Assembly: GCF_019655855.1 (NCBI RefSeq)
Contig: NZ_BPFX01000004.1
Span: 310,001 to 374,000, forward strand
Direction of reading: 5' to 3'
DNA length: 64,000 bases
Source of the DNA: Pseudomonas paralcaligenes
Lineage (GTDB): Bacteria; Pseudomonadota; Gammaproteobacteria; Pseudomonadales; Pseudomonadaceae
Below, in pieces: positions 35,820 to 44,802 of the stretch (position 1 is the first letter of the stretch; every line of letters starts with the position of its first letter). Both the position numbers and the translations under genes were made by a program. Under the pieces are notes generated by a model. That model saw only the letters and a list, made by a program, of their open reading frames with translations, did no database searches and was not told the DNA's origin.

Positions 35820-37595
35820 ATGACGATGACCGCAGTCCGGATCGACGGCCGCAGCCTGGTGGCGGGCAGGGGCCAGGGGCCTCTGCTGTACGCCGACCTG
35901 GGCCTCAGCTTCTGGGGCGGCGTCGATCCGTTCAGCGGCGAGGTGATCGACCGTCACCACCCGCTGAGCGGACAATCCCTGGCCGGGCGCGTCCTGGCCA
36001 TTCCCAGCGGGCGCGGCTCCTGCACCGGCAGCAGCGTCCTGCTGGAACTGATCCTCAACGGCCCGGCACCGGCGGCGCTGGTGCTGGCCGAACCCGACGA
36101 GATCCTCACCCTCGGCGCCCTGGTCGCCGAGCATGTGTTCGACGTCCAGCTGCCGGTGCTGTGCATCGGCCACGCGGCCTTCGCCCAGCTGGAACGCCAC
36201 GCCGGCGCCACCGCCCGGGTCGACGGCGGGCACCTGCAACTGTTCCCTGACGCGCCGGACGACGACTGGCGCGCCGAGCCGCTCGCCCATGACCACACCC
36301 AGCCAAGCAGCATTGCCCTGAGCGACCACGACCGCGCCATCCTCGCCGGCGAACATGGCAGGGCCGCCCAGGTGGCGATGCAGCTGGTGCTGCGCATGGC
36401 CGAGCTACAGGGCGCCCGCGAGCTGATCGACGTGACCCAGGCGCACATCGACGGCTGCATCTACACCGGCCCGGCCTGCCTGCGCTTCGCCCAGCAGTTG
36501 CTGGACTGGGGCGCCAGGGTCTGCGTGCCGACCACGCTCAACTCGATCTCGGTGGACCAGCGCCAGTGGCGCGCCCTCGGCATCGACCCGGCGTTCGGCG
36601 AGCCGGCCAGTGCCCTCGGCGACGTGTACATGGCCATGGGCGCGGCGCTCAGCTACACCTGCGCGCCCTACCTGCTGGACAGCGCGCCGGCGCTGGGCGA
36701 GCAGATCGTCTGGGCCGAATCCAACGCCGTGGTCTACGCCAACAGCGTGCTCGGCGCGCGCACCCTCAAGTACCCGGACTACCTGGACATCTGCATCGCC
36801 CTCACCGGCCGTGCGCCACGCAGCGGCAGCCACCTGGACGAGGGCCGCCACGCCGGCCTGCTGATCGAGGTCGAGGCGCCCCGGCAGGTGGACGACAGCT
36901 TCTGGCCGCTGCTCGGCTACCACGTCGGCCTGCTCGCCGGCAGCGACATCCCGTTGCTCTGCGGGCTGGAGCTGAGTGCCGCCGATTCCGACGCGCTCAA
37001 GGCCTTCGGCGCCGCCTTCGCCACCACCTCGGCGGCGCCCATGTTCCACATCGCCGGGATCACCCCTGAGGCGCCGGACGTGGCCACCGCCCTCGGCGGC
37101 AAGGCGCCGGCCAAGCACCTGCGGGTGACCATCGCCGACCTGCTCGACAGCTGGTGGGAACTGAACAGCGCCGAATCGCCCGGCGTGCAGCTGGTGGCCC
37201 TGGGCAACCCGCACTGTTCCGCCTCGGAACTGGCCGTGCTGGCCCAGCTCTGCGAAGGCCGCCGCCGGCACCCGGACACGCACCTGGTGATCACCTGCGG
37301 GCGCGCCGTGCACGAGCGCGCAACGGCGGCCGGCCATGTGGCTACGCTGGAAGCATTCGGCGCGCGCCTGGTGACCGACACCTGCTGGTGCATGCTCGGC
37401 GAGCCGGTGGTGCCGCCGGGCAGCACCACCCTGATGACCAACTCGGGCAAGTACGCCCACTACGCCCCCGGCCTGGTCGGCCGGCGCGTGCACTTCGGCA
37501 GCCTCGCCGCCTGCGTCGAGGCCGCCTGCACCGGGCGCAACCAGGGACAACTCCCGGCCTGGCTGGGTCAACATCAACCCCAAGGGAATCGCTGA
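35820..37595 (+). CDS. Aconitase X, fused type; probable cis-3-hydroxy-L-proline dehydratase
   Basis: The 591-residue product joins the two aconitase-X parts: a small swivelling domain first (about 1-140, with IPSGRGSCTGSSVLLELIL) and the large domain after (about 170-585, with YTGPACLRFAQQL, NANS-like TLKYPDYLDICIALTG, and ITCGRAVHERA, LVTDTCWCM). Bacterial fused AcnX proteins are known to dehydrate cis-3-hydroxy-L-proline to pyrroline-2-carboxylate. The reductase at 43795-44802 would then give proline. Cys residues near TDTCWCM fit the iron-sulfur or metal site. Confidence 0.85.
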   Translation: MTMTAVRIDGRSLVAGRGQGPLLYADLGLSFWGGVDPFSGEVIDRHHPLSGQSLAGRVLAIPSGRGSCTGSSVLLELILNGPAPAALVLAEPDEILTLGALVAEHVFDVQLPVLCIGHAAFAQLERHAGATARVDGGHLQLFPDAPDDDWRAEPLAHDHTQPSSIALSDHDRAILAGEHGRAAQVAMQLVLRMAELQGARELIDVTQAHIDGCIYTGPACLRFAQQLLDWGARVCVPTTLNSISVDQRQWRALGIDPAFGEPASALGDVYMAMGAALSYTCAPYLLDSAPALGEQIVWAESNAVVYANSVLGARTLKYPDYLDICIALTGRAPRSGSHLDEGRHAGLLIEVEAPRQVDDSFWPLLGYHVGLLAGSDIPLLCGLELSAADSDALKAFGAAFATTSAAPMFHIAGITPEAPDVATALGGKAPAKHLRVTIADLLDSWWELNSAESPGVQLVALGNPHCSASELAVLAQLCEGRRRHPDTHLVITCGRAVHERATAAGHVATLEAFGARLVTDTCWCMLGEPVVPPGSTTLMTNSGKYAHYAPGLVGRRVHFGSLAACVEAACTGRNQGQLPAWLGQHQPQGNR

Positions 37596-37598
37596 TCG

Positions 37599-38264
37599 AT
37601 GTTCGATTACACCTTCCACTGGCGCTCGGCGTTCAAGGCACTGCCCGACATGCTGGCGGGCGCCTGGGTCACCCTGGAGACGGCAGCCCTGTCGATGCTC
37701 CTCGGCACCCTGATCGCCCTGCTGCTGACGGTGATGCGGCAGATGAAGAACCCGGTGCCCCGGCACTTCGCCAACACCTGGGTCTCCATCGCCCGCAACA
37801 CGCCCTCGCTGTTTCAGATCTACATCCTCTACTTCGGCCTCGGCAGCTTCGGCCTGCACGTCAGCTCCTGGGTCGCCCTGCTCGCCGGCATCACCTTCAA
37901 CAACGCCGGCTACCTGGCGGAGAACTTCCGCGGCGGCCTCAAGGCGGTGCCGGAGACGCAGATGAAGGCGGCCCGCTCGCTGGGCATGAGCGCCTTCCAG
38001 GCCTACCGGATGATCATCGTCCCGCAGCTGCTGCGCATCGTCTTCCACCCGCTTTCCAACCAGATGGTGTGGGCCGTGCTGATGACCTCGCTGGGCGTGA
38101 TCGTCGGCCTCAACAACGACCTCACCGGCGTCACCCAGGACTACAACGTGAAGACCTTCCGCACCTTCGAGTACTTCGCCATGGCGGCGGTGCTCTATTA
38201 CCTGATCGCCAAGACCATCGTGCTCGTCGCGCGCCTGATGGCCTGGCGTCTGTTCCGCTACTGA
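37599..38264 (+). CDS. ABC transporter permease, amino-acid type (first)
   Basis: The 221-residue protein has five hydrophobic helices and the HisM/GlnP-type motif WVSIARNTPSLFQIYILYF with the EAA loop MKAARSLGMSAFQAYRMIIVPQLL (about 128-150). It starts 3 bp after the dehydratase stop. It pairs with the next gene to form the membrane channel of the importer. Confidence 0.92.
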   Translation: MFDYTFHWRSAFKALPDMLAGAWVTLETAALSMLLGTLIALLLTVMRQMKNPVPRHFANTWVSIARNTPSLFQIYILYFGLGSFGLHVSSWVALLAGITFNNAGYLAENFRGGLKAVPETQMKAARSLGMSAFQAYRMIIVPQLLRIVFHPLSNQMVWAVLMTSLGVIVGLNNDLTGVTQDYNVKTFRTFEYFAMAAVLYYLIAKTIVLVARLMAWRLFRY

Positions 38265-38277
38265 GGGAGGGCCGGGC

Positions 38278-38928
38278 ATGTTCGAAACCAGCCTCACCTC
38301 CAACGACCTGCTGTTCATGCTGCAGGGCGCCTGGATCACCCTCAAGCTGACCGTCGGCGCGATGCTGATCGGCACCGTCGCCGGCGTGCTGTTCGGCCTG
38401 CTGCGCGCCACCCTGCCGCGCCTCACCCTGCCGCTGGCCTGGGTGCTCGACGTGTTCCGCAGCGTGCCGCTGCTGATCCAGTTCGTCCTGTTCAACGCGC
38501 TCAAGAGCATCGCCGGGCTGAACATCAGCGCCTTCACCGTCGGCTGCGTCGTGCTCGGCGTATACGCCGCGGCCTTCTGCACCGAGGTGGTCCGCAGCGG
38601 CGTACTGGCGGTGCCGCCGAACCTGCGTCGTGCTTCGCGCTCGCTGGGCCTGAGCTACTTCCAGGACCTGCGCTACATCGTGCTGCCGATCGCCACCCGG
38701 GTGGCCTTCCCCGGCTGGCTCAACCTGGCGCTCAGCGTGATGAAGGACACCGCGCTGGTCATGTGGATCGGCATCGTCGAGCTGCTGCGCGCCTCGCAGA
38801 CCATCGTCACGCGCATTCAGGAGCCGCTGCTGGTGCTGTGCATCGCCGGCCTCATCTACTACGTCATGAGCCTGGTGGTGGCCCAGCTGGGCGCCCGGCT
38901 GGAGAAAAGGTGGCAGGAAAATGATTGA
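38278..38928 (+). CDS. ABC transporter permease, amino-acid type (second)
   Basis: The 216-residue protein shows the same permease family features: VLDVFRSVPLLIQFVLF and the EAA loop RRASRSLGLSYFQDLRYIVLP. It overlaps the ATPase gene by 8 bases, showing tight coupling. Confidence 0.92.
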   Translation: MFETSLTSNDLLFMLQGAWITLKLTVGAMLIGTVAGVLFGLLRATLPRLTLPLAWVLDVFRSVPLLIQFVLFNALKSIAGLNISAFTVGCVVLGVYAAAFCTEVVRSGVLAVPPNLRRASRSLGLSYFQDLRYIVLPIATRVAFPGWLNLALSVMKDTALVMWIGIVELLRASQTIVTRIQEPLLVLCIAGLIYYVMSLVVAQLGARLEKRWQEND

Positions 38929-39643
38929 GATCGACAACGTCCATAAATCCTTCGGCGACCTCGAAGTCATCAAGGGCGTCAGCCTGACGGTGGAAAAAGG
39001 CGAAGTGGTGTCGATCATCGGCGGCTCCGGCTCCGGCAAGAGCACCCTGCTGATGTGCATCAACGGTCTGGAGCCGATCCAGAAGGGCAGCATCCGCGTC
39101 GACGGCACCGAGGTGCACGCCCCGGGCACCGACCTGAACAAGCTGCGGCAGAAGATCGGCATCGTGTTCCAGCAGTGGAACGCCTTCCCCCACCTGACCG
39201 TGCTGGAGAACGTCATGCTGGCGCCGCGCAAGGTGCTCGGCCTGAGCAAGGAGGAGGCCGAGGCGATGGCCGTCAAGCAGCTCACCCACGTGGGCCTGGC
39301 GGAGAAGCTCAAGGTCTTCCCCGGCAAGCTCTCCGGCGGCCAGCAGCAGCGCATGGCGATCGCCCGCGCCCTGGCCATGAGCCCGGACTACATGCTGTTC
39401 GACGAGGCCACCAGCGCCCTCGACCCGCAGCTGGTGGGCGAGGTGCTGGACACCATGCGCCTGCTCGCCGAGGAAGGCATGACCATGATCCTGGTGACCC
39501 ACGAAATCCGCTTCGCCCGCGATGTGTCCGACCGCGTGGCGTTCTTCCGCAACGGTCTGGTGCACGAGATCGGCTCACCCGACCAGGTCATCGGCAACCC
39601 GCAGAAGCCGGAGACCGCGGACTTCCTGAAGTCGGTGCTTTAA
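38921..39643 (+). CDS. ABC transporter ATPase, amino-acid type
   Basis: The 240-residue GlnQ/HisP-type ATPase has Walker [10 protein letters not shown] (about 37-45), Q-loop [10 protein letters not shown], signature [17 protein letters not shown], Walker [13 protein letters not shown] and switch His in VTHEI. It powers the hydroxyproline-type importer. A half REP follows its stop. Confidence 0.95.
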   Translation: MIEIDNVHKSFGDLEVIKGVSLTVEKGEVVSIIGGSGSGKSTLLMCINGLEPIQKGSIRVDGTEVHAPGTDLNKLRQKIGIVFQQWNAFPHLTVLENVMLAPRKVLGLSKEEAEAMAVKQLTHVGLAEKLKVFPGKLSGGQQQRMAIARALAMSPDYMLFDEATSALDPQLVGEVLDTMRLLAEEGMTMILVTHEIRFARDVSDRVAFFRNGLVHEIGSPDQVIGNPQKPETADFLKSVL

Positions 39644-39645
39644 GC

Positions 39646-39681
39646 CCCCTCTCCCCTTGGGAGAGGGATGGGGTGAGGGTG
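39646..39681. repeat. Half REP, CCCTCTCCCC family
   Basis: One arm pair (CCCTCTCCCC/GGGAGAGGG) and GGGGTGAGGGTG of the family seen at 1320 and 6435, placed between the ATPase gene and the next gene of the same island. Confidence 0.7.
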
Positions 39682-39711
39682 TTACAGGCCCTCGCGATAC
39701 AGGAGAAACAC

Positions 39712-40749
39712 ATGCGTTCGAGCAAGATCATCCACGTGGTCAGCTGCCACGCCGAGGGCGAGGTCGGCGACGTCATCGTCGGCGGCGTCGCCCCGCCGCC
39801 CGGCGACACCGTCTGGGAACAGTCGCGCTGGATCGCCCGCGACGAGGAGCTGCGCAACTTCGTGCTGAACGAACCGCGCGGCGGTGTGTTCCGCCACGTC
39901 AACCTGCTGGTGCCGGCCAAGGACCCGCGCGCGCAGATGGCCTGGATCATCATGGAGCCGGCCGATACGCCGCCCATGTCCGGTTCCAACTCGCTGTGCG
40001 TGTCCACCGTGCTGCTCGACAGCGGCATCCTGCCGATGACCGAGCCGGAGACCCGTCTGGTGCTGGAGGCGCCGGGCGGCCTGATCGAGGCCGTGGCCCA
40101 GTGCCGCGACGGCAAGGTGCAGCGGGTGGAGGTGAAGAACGTGCCGTCCTTCGCCGACAGGCTGGACGCCATGATCGAGGTCGAGGGCCTCGGCAGCCTC
40201 AAGGTCGACACCGCCTACGGCGGCGACAGCTTCGTCATCGCCGACGCGCGCACCCTGGGCTTCGCCCTGACCGCCGACGAGGCCGCCGACCTGGTCGCCA
40301 CCGGCCTGAAGATTACCCATGCGGCCAACGAGCAGCTCGGCTTCGTGCATCCGCTGAACAAGGACTGGGCGCACATCTCGTTCTGCCAGATCGCCGCGCC
40401 GGTGGAGCGCATCGACGGCGTGCTGACCGCCGCCAACGCGGTGGTGATCCGCCCCGGCAAGATCGACCGTTCGCCCTGCGGCACCGGCTGTTCGGCGCGC
40501 ATGGCGGTACTGCACGCCAAGGGCCAGCTGGCGGTGGGCGAGCGCTTCATCGGCCGCTCGATCATCGGCTCGGAGTTCCATTGCCGCATCGACTCGCTGA
40601 CCGAAGTCGCCGGGCGCCCGGCCATCTACCCCTGCCTGTCCGGCCGCGCCTGGATCACCGGTACGCACCAGCACCTGCTCGACCCGAGCGACCCGTGGCC
40701 GACCGGCTACCGCCTCTCGGATACTTGGCCGGTGGAGTTGAAGCTGTAG
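39712..40749 (+). CDS. Proline-racemase-family protein with Ser/Cys active site
   Basis: The ATG at 39712 after AGGAGAAACAC gives 345 residues. The fold is that of proline racemase and hydroxyproline epimerases, but the first catalytic cysteine is replaced by Ser90 (PMSGSNS), while the second, C256 in [10 protein letters not shown], is kept. Known trans-3-hydroxyproline dehydratases are Cys/Thr, and classical racemases and epimerases are Cys/Cys; Ser/Cys members have been grouped with the epimerases. Because the island already has a Cys/Cys epimerase, this one probably acts on another imino acid, perhaps 3-hydroxyproline or proline. Substrate not provable from sequence. Confidence 0.82.
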   Translation: MRSSKIIHVVSCHAEGEVGDVIVGGVAPPPGDTVWEQSRWIARDEELRNFVLNEPRGGVFRHVNLLVPAKDPRAQMAWIIMEPADTPPMSGSNSLCVSTVLLDSGILPMTEPETRLVLEAPGGLIEAVAQCRDGKVQRVEVKNVPSFADRLDAMIEVEGLGSLKVDTAYGGDSFVIADARTLGFALTADEAADLVATGLKITHAANEQLGFVHPLNKDWAHISFCQIAAPVERIDGVLTAANAVVIRPGKIDRSPCGTGCSARMAVLHAKGQLAVGERFIGRSIIGSEFHCRIDSLTEVAGRPAIYPCLSGRAWITGTHQHLLDPSDPWPTGYRLSDTWPVELKL

Positions 40750-40779
40750 GAATGCGACAGGAAAACCGAGCCAATCATC

Positions 40780-40802
40780 GTGGGAGCGGACTTGTCCGCG
40801 AT
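40780..40802. repeat. Half REP, GTGGGAGCGG family
   Basis: GTGGGAGCGGACTTGTCCGC matches the left arm of the full element at 60840-60904 and the inner part of the 134-bp MITEs. Confidence 0.6.
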
Positions 40803-40922
40803 CTTTCAGGCGCAACCATCCCCGCAGGTGCTCGGAAAAACTTGAAAACCGCCGCCTCGCCGGCGCTATGAACCGGGCCCAGGCCCAACCCATGGAAACA
40901 AGGGTCTATAACGCTCTCTTGT

Positions 40923-40936
40923 TTTCGTATACGAAA
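40923..40936. promoter_or_regulatory. Perfect CGTATACG operator upstream of the deaminase operon
   Basis: TTTCGTATACGAAA is a perfect 14-bp palindrome, 29 bp before the deaminase start codon. It is the best of three copies in the island. Confidence 0.75.
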
Positions 40937-40965
40937 TACTTTGACCCTGCCCAGGAGGCAACACC

Positions 40966-41901
40966 ATGAGCAGCAACATCTTCACCGGCACCATCCCCGC
41001 CCTGATGACCCCTTGCACCGCCGAGCGCAAGCCGGACTTCGACGCCCTGGTGCGCAAGGGCCACGAGCTGATCCAGGCCGGCATGAGCGCCGTGGTCTAC
41101 TGCGGCTCCATGGGCGACTGGCCGTTGCTCACCGAGGCCGAACGCCAGGAAGGGGTGGCGCGCCTGGTCGCCGCCGGCATCCCGACCATCGTCGGCACGG
41201 GCGCGGTGAACAGCCGCGAAGCGGTGTCCCACGCCGCCCACGCGGCCAAGGTCGGCGCCCATGGCCTGATGGTCATCCCGCGCGTGCTGTCCCGTGGCGC
41301 TTCGCCGGCCGCCCAGGAAGCGCACTTCTCTGCCATCCTCGAAGCGGCGCCGAAGCTGCCGGCGGTGATCTACAACAGCCCTTACTACGGCTTCGCCACC
41401 CGCGCTGAGCTGTTCTTCAAGCTGCGCCGCAAGTACCCCAACCTGATCGGCTTCAAGGAATTCGGCGGCGCCGCCGACATGCGCTACGCCGCCGAACACA
41501 TCACCTCGCAGGATGACGATGTGATTCTCATGGCCGGGGTCGATACCCAGGTGGTGCATGGCTTCGTCAATTGCGGTGCCACCGGCGCCATCACCGGTAT
41601 CGGCAATGCCCTGCCGCGCGAAGTGCTGCAGTTGGTCGAACTGAGCAAGCAGGCCGCCAAGGGCGACGCCGTCGCCCGCCGCCGTGCGCTGGAGCTGTCC
41701 GAGGCGCTCAACGTGCTGTCGTCCTTCGACGAAGGCTGCGATCTGGTCCTCTACTACAAGTACCTGATGGTGCTCAACGGCGACCAGGAATACACCCTGC
41801 ACTTCAACGAAACCGATGCGCTCAGCGACGCCCAGCGCAACTACGCCGAGACCCAGTACAGGCTGTTCCGCCAGTGGTACGCCAACTGGTCGGCCGCGTA
41901 A
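40966..41901 (+). CDS. lhpC: Pyrroline-4-hydroxy-2-carboxylate deaminase (DapA family)
   Basis: The 311-residue TIM-barrel lyase has the Schiff-base Lys164 in IGFKEFGG, the family Tyr in AVIYNSPYYGF (about 135-143), and GSMGDWPLL where DapA has GTTGE. DapA-like enzymes of this branch remove water and ammonia from pyrroline-4-hydroxy-2-carboxylate to give 2-oxoglutarate semialdehyde. The next gene oxidises that product. The AGGAGG site is 9 bases from the ATG. Confidence 0.9.
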   Translation: MSSNIFTGTIPALMTPCTAERKPDFDALVRKGHELIQAGMSAVVYCGSMGDWPLLTEAERQEGVARLVAAGIPTIVGTGAVNSREAVSHAAHAAKVGAHGLMVIPRVLSRGASPAAQEAHFSAILEAAPKLPAVIYNSPYYGFATRAELFFKLRRKYPNLIGFKEFGGAADMRYAAEHITSQDDDVILMAGVDTQVVHGFVNCGATGAITGIGNALPREVLQLVELSKQAAKGDAVARRRALELSEALNVLSSFDEGCDLVLYYKYLMVLNGDQEYTLHFNETDALSDAQRNYAETQYRLFRQWYANWSAA

Positions 41902-41995
41902 TCGCTGTACTGCGACCGGATGCTTCCAGTGCATCCGGCCGCTGGCATGCCATGGCCACGTTGATCTGTTCACAGGCCCCCGACAGGAGCTAACA

Positions 41996-43579
41996 ATGCC
42001 CGCCACCATCGGCCACAACTTCATCGCCGGCGGCCGTAGCGCCGCAGGTCAGACCATCCTGCAGAGCCTCGACGCCACCACCGGCGAGGCGCTGCCCTAC
42101 CGCTTCCACCAGGCCACCGAGGCCGAGGTGGACGCCGCCGCCCGTGCCGCCGAGGCCGCCTACCCGGCCTACCGCGCCCTGAGCCCGGAGCGCCGCGCCC
42201 AGTTCCTCGACGCCATCGCCGACGAGATCGACGCTCTCGGCGACGACTTCGTCCAGCTGGTATGTCGCGAGACCGCCCTGCCAGCCGCGCGCATCCAGGG
42301 CGAGCGTGGCCGTACCAGCGGGCAGATGCGCCTGTTCGCCAAGGTGCTGCGCCGCGGCGACTTCCTCGGCGCGCGCATCGACCGCGCCCTGCCCGAGCGC
42401 CAGCCGCTGCCGCGCCCGGACCTGCGCCAGTACCGCACCGGCGTCGGCCCGGTGGCGGTGTTCGGCGCCAGCAACTTCCCGCTGGCCTTCTCCACCGCCG
42501 GCGGCGACACCGCCGCCGCGCTGGCCTCCGGCTGCCCCGTGGTGTTCAAGGCCCACAGCGGCCACATGGCCACCGCCGAGCTGGTAGCCCAGGCGATCGT
42601 CCGCGCGGCGGAAAAGACCGGCATGCCGGCCGGCGTGTTCAACATGGTCTACGGCGGCGGGGTCGGCGAATGGCTGGTCAAGCACCCGGCGATCCAGGCG
42701 GTCGGCTTCACCGGCTCGCTGAAGGGCGGCCGTGCCCTGTGCGACATGGCAGCCGCGCGATCGCAGCCGATCCCGGTATTCGCCGAGATGAGTTCGATCA
42801 ACCCGGTGCTGGTGCTGCCCGCGGCACTCGAAGCCCGTGGCGAGAAGATCGCCCGCGAACTGGCCGACTCGGTGATACTCGGCTGCGGCCAGTTCTGCAC
42901 CAACCCCGGCCTGGTCATCGGCATCGCCTCGCCGGCCTTCAGCGTGTTCACCGCCAGCCTGATCGCCGAGATCGGCCAGCGTCCGGCGCAAACCATGCTC
43001 AACGCCGGCACCCTGAGCAGCTACGAGCACGGCCTGGCCGCGCTGCACGCTCACCCAGGGGTGAAGCACCTGGCCGGCCAGCCGCAGGAAGGCCGCCAGG
43101 CCCGTCCGCAACTGTTCCAGGCCGACGTCTCGCTGCTGCTGGGCGGCGACGAACTGTTGCAGGAGGAGGTGTTCGGTCCGGTGACCGTGGTGGTGGAAGT
43201 GGCCGACAAGGCCGAGCTGGTCCGCGCGCTGCACGGCCTGCGCGGCCAGTTGACCGCCACCCTGACCGCCGAGCCGGCCGATCTGGAAGCCTACGGTGAT
43301 CTGTTGCCGCTGCTCGAACAGAAGGTCGGCCGGGTGCTGTTCAACGGCTACCCGACCGGCGTGGAAGTGTGCGACGCCATGGTCCACGGCGGCCCCTACC
43401 CGGCCACCTCGGACGCCCGCGGCACCTCGGTCGGCAGCCTGGCGATCGACCGCTTCCTGCGCCCGGTGTGCTACCAGAACTGCCCGGATGCGCTGCTGCC
43501 GGACGCCCTGAAGAACGCCAACCCGCTGGGCCTGGCCCGGCTGGTCGACGGTATCACCACGCGGGAATCGCTGGCCTGA
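41996..43579 (+). CDS. 2-Oxoglutarate semialdehyde dehydrogenase
   Basis: The ATG at 41996, after GACAGGAGC, gives 527 residues. It is an aldehyde dehydrogenase with catalytic C301 in GCGQFCTNPG and general-base E264 in VFAEMSS; the NADP-binding VGFTGSLKGGRAL and the conserved FGASNFPLAFS are also clear. It makes 2-oxoglutarate, ending the hydroxyproline route. A terminator follows, closing the two-gene operon. Confidence 0.92.
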   Translation: MPATIGHNFIAGGRSAAGQTILQSLDATTGEALPYRFHQATEAEVDAAARAAEAAYPAYRALSPERRAQFLDAIADEIDALGDDFVQLVCRETALPAARIQGERGRTSGQMRLFAKVLRRGDFLGARIDRALPERQPLPRPDLRQYRTGVGPVAVFGASNFPLAFSTAGGDTAAALASGCPVVFKAHSGHMATAELVAQAIVRAAEKTGMPAGVFNMVYGGGVGEWLVKHPAIQAVGFTGSLKGGRALCDMAAARSQPIPVFAEMSSINPVLVLPAALEARGEKIARELADSVILGCGQFCTNPGLVIGIASPAFSVFTASLIAEIGQRPAQTMLNAGTLSSYEHGLAALHAHPGVKHLAGQPQEGRQARPQLFQADVSLLLGGDELLQEEVFGPVTVVVEVADKAELVRALHGLRGQLTATLTAEPADLEAYGDLLPLLEQKVGRVLFNGYPTGVEVCDAMVHGGPYPATSDARGTSVGSLAIDRFLRPVCYQNCPDALLPDALKNANPLGLARLVDGITTRESLA

Positions 43580-43617
43580 AAAGTGTGTCGGCTCAGCAAC
43601 CGGCGATTCCCTCCCTC

Positions 43618-43644
43618 AGCCCCGGTTCGCCGGGGCTTTTTTTG
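43618..43644 (+). terminator. Rho-independent terminator after the semialdehyde dehydrogenase gene
   Basis: The stem AGCCCCGG/CCGGGGCT is followed by a run of seven T. Confidence 0.93.
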
Positions 43645-43652
43645 CATCACGG

Positions 43653-43774
43653 GTAGGGCGGGTGAAACCCGCGAGCGGTCTTACGCGGGTTTCACCCGCC
43701 CTACACCAGCAGCCCTGTAGCCCGGATGCATCCGGGATCGGAGTCGCCTGCCTCCCGGATTTCATCCGGGCTAC
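43653..43774. repeat. Two adjacent REP palindromes between convergent genes
   Basis: GTAGGGCGGGTGAAACCCGC...GCGGGTTTCACCCGCCCTAC (43653-43704) is followed by GTAGCCCGGATGCATCCGGG...CCCGGATTTCATCCGGGCTAC (43717-43774). Each is a complete inverted repeat. Confidence 0.88.
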
Positions 43775-43794
43775 GCGCTACGTCAAACGACGTT

Positions 43795-44802
43795 CTAGGC
43801 CAGTAGCGCCTGCAGATCGCGGTACAGACCGTCGTCGATCTCCACGCCATCCACCAGGCTCCTGGCCCGCGCCTCGTAGCGGCGCTGGGACGGCAGCCGC
43901 GCGCCCTGGCCCTGGATCGCCTCGAACATGGCTTCGGCGCGGGCCAGGTGCTGGTCGGCCTGCTCGCCGAGGAAGCGCTGCGGGTCGAGGGCAATGATCA
44001 GCTCGCCGTGGTACGGCAGGGCATTATGGCCCTCGTCGAAGGCGCCGGACTCTGGGCTGGTCAGATCGCCGATCAGCGGCCCGGCGATCAGCTCGATCAT
44101 CGCCGACAGGGCCGAGCCCTTGTGCCCGCCGAAGGTCAGCATCGCGCCATGGTCGAGCACCTCGGCGGCGTCGCTGCACGGCCGGCCGTCGCGATCCACG
44201 CCCCAGCCGGCCGGCAGCGGCTCGCCGGAGCGCCGGTGCAGTTCGATCTCGCCACGGGCGATGGCGGCGGTGGCGAAGTCGAAGACGAAGGGATGGCTGC
44301 CGGCGCGCGGCCAGCCGAAGGCGATGGGATTGGTGCCGAACAGCGGGCGGCTGCCACCGGCGGGCGCTACATAGGCCTGGGTCGGGTTGCATGCCAGCGC
44401 CACCAGGCCCAGCTCGGTCAGCGCCTCCATCTCCACCCACAGCGCAGAGAAATGCACGCAGCGGTTTATCGCCATGGCGGCGATGCCGTTGCGCCGGGCC
44501 TTCTCCGCCAGCAGCGGCAGGCCGGCGGCGAACGCCAGCTGGGAGAAGCCGCCATGGGCGTCGACCCGCACCAGCGACGGCGCCTGGTCGATCAGCTCAG
44601 GCTCGGCGTCAGCCACCGCCTTGCCGGACTTGAGCGTGCGCACGATGCCCAGCAGGCGCCACAGGCCATGGGAGGTGCAGCCATCACGCTCGCCGGCGGT
44701 CACGGTGGTGGCGATGGCCTGCACGAAGGCCTCACTGAAACCGGCGTGGCGCAGGATGTCGGCGGCCAGCTCATGGGCCTCGGTCAGGGTCAATCGGGTC
44801 AT
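43795..44802 (-). CDS. Pyrroline-2-carboxylate/piperideine-2-carboxylate reductase (DpkA-like)
   Basis: The 335-residue protein belongs to the malate/L-sulfolactate dehydrogenase-like family. The N-terminal GERDGCTSHGLWRL holds the Ser44-His45 pair used by DpkA-type reductases, and GSRPLFGTNPIAFGWP and GGHKGSALSAMIELIAGPLIGD fit the NADPH site. It reduces pyrroline-2-carboxylate to L-proline, the expected sequel to the aconitase-X reaction. It faces the deaminase operon, with REPs between. Confidence 0.88.
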   Translation of the reverse strand: MTRLTLTEAHELAADILRHAGFSEAFVQAIATTVTAGERDGCTSHGLWRLLGIVRTLKSGKAVADAEPELIDQAPSLVRVDAHGGFSQLAFAAGLPLLAEKARRNGIAAMAINRCVHFSALWVEMEALTELGLVALACNPTQAYVAPAGGSRPLFGTNPIAFGWPRAGSHPFVFDFATAAIARGEIELHRRSGEPLPAGWGVDRDGRPCSDAAEVLDHGAMLTFGGHKGSALSAMIELIAGPLIGDLTSPESGAFDEGHNALPYHGELIIALDPQRFLGEQADQHLARAEAMFEAIQGQGARLPSQRRYEARARSLVDGVEIDDGLYRDLQALLA

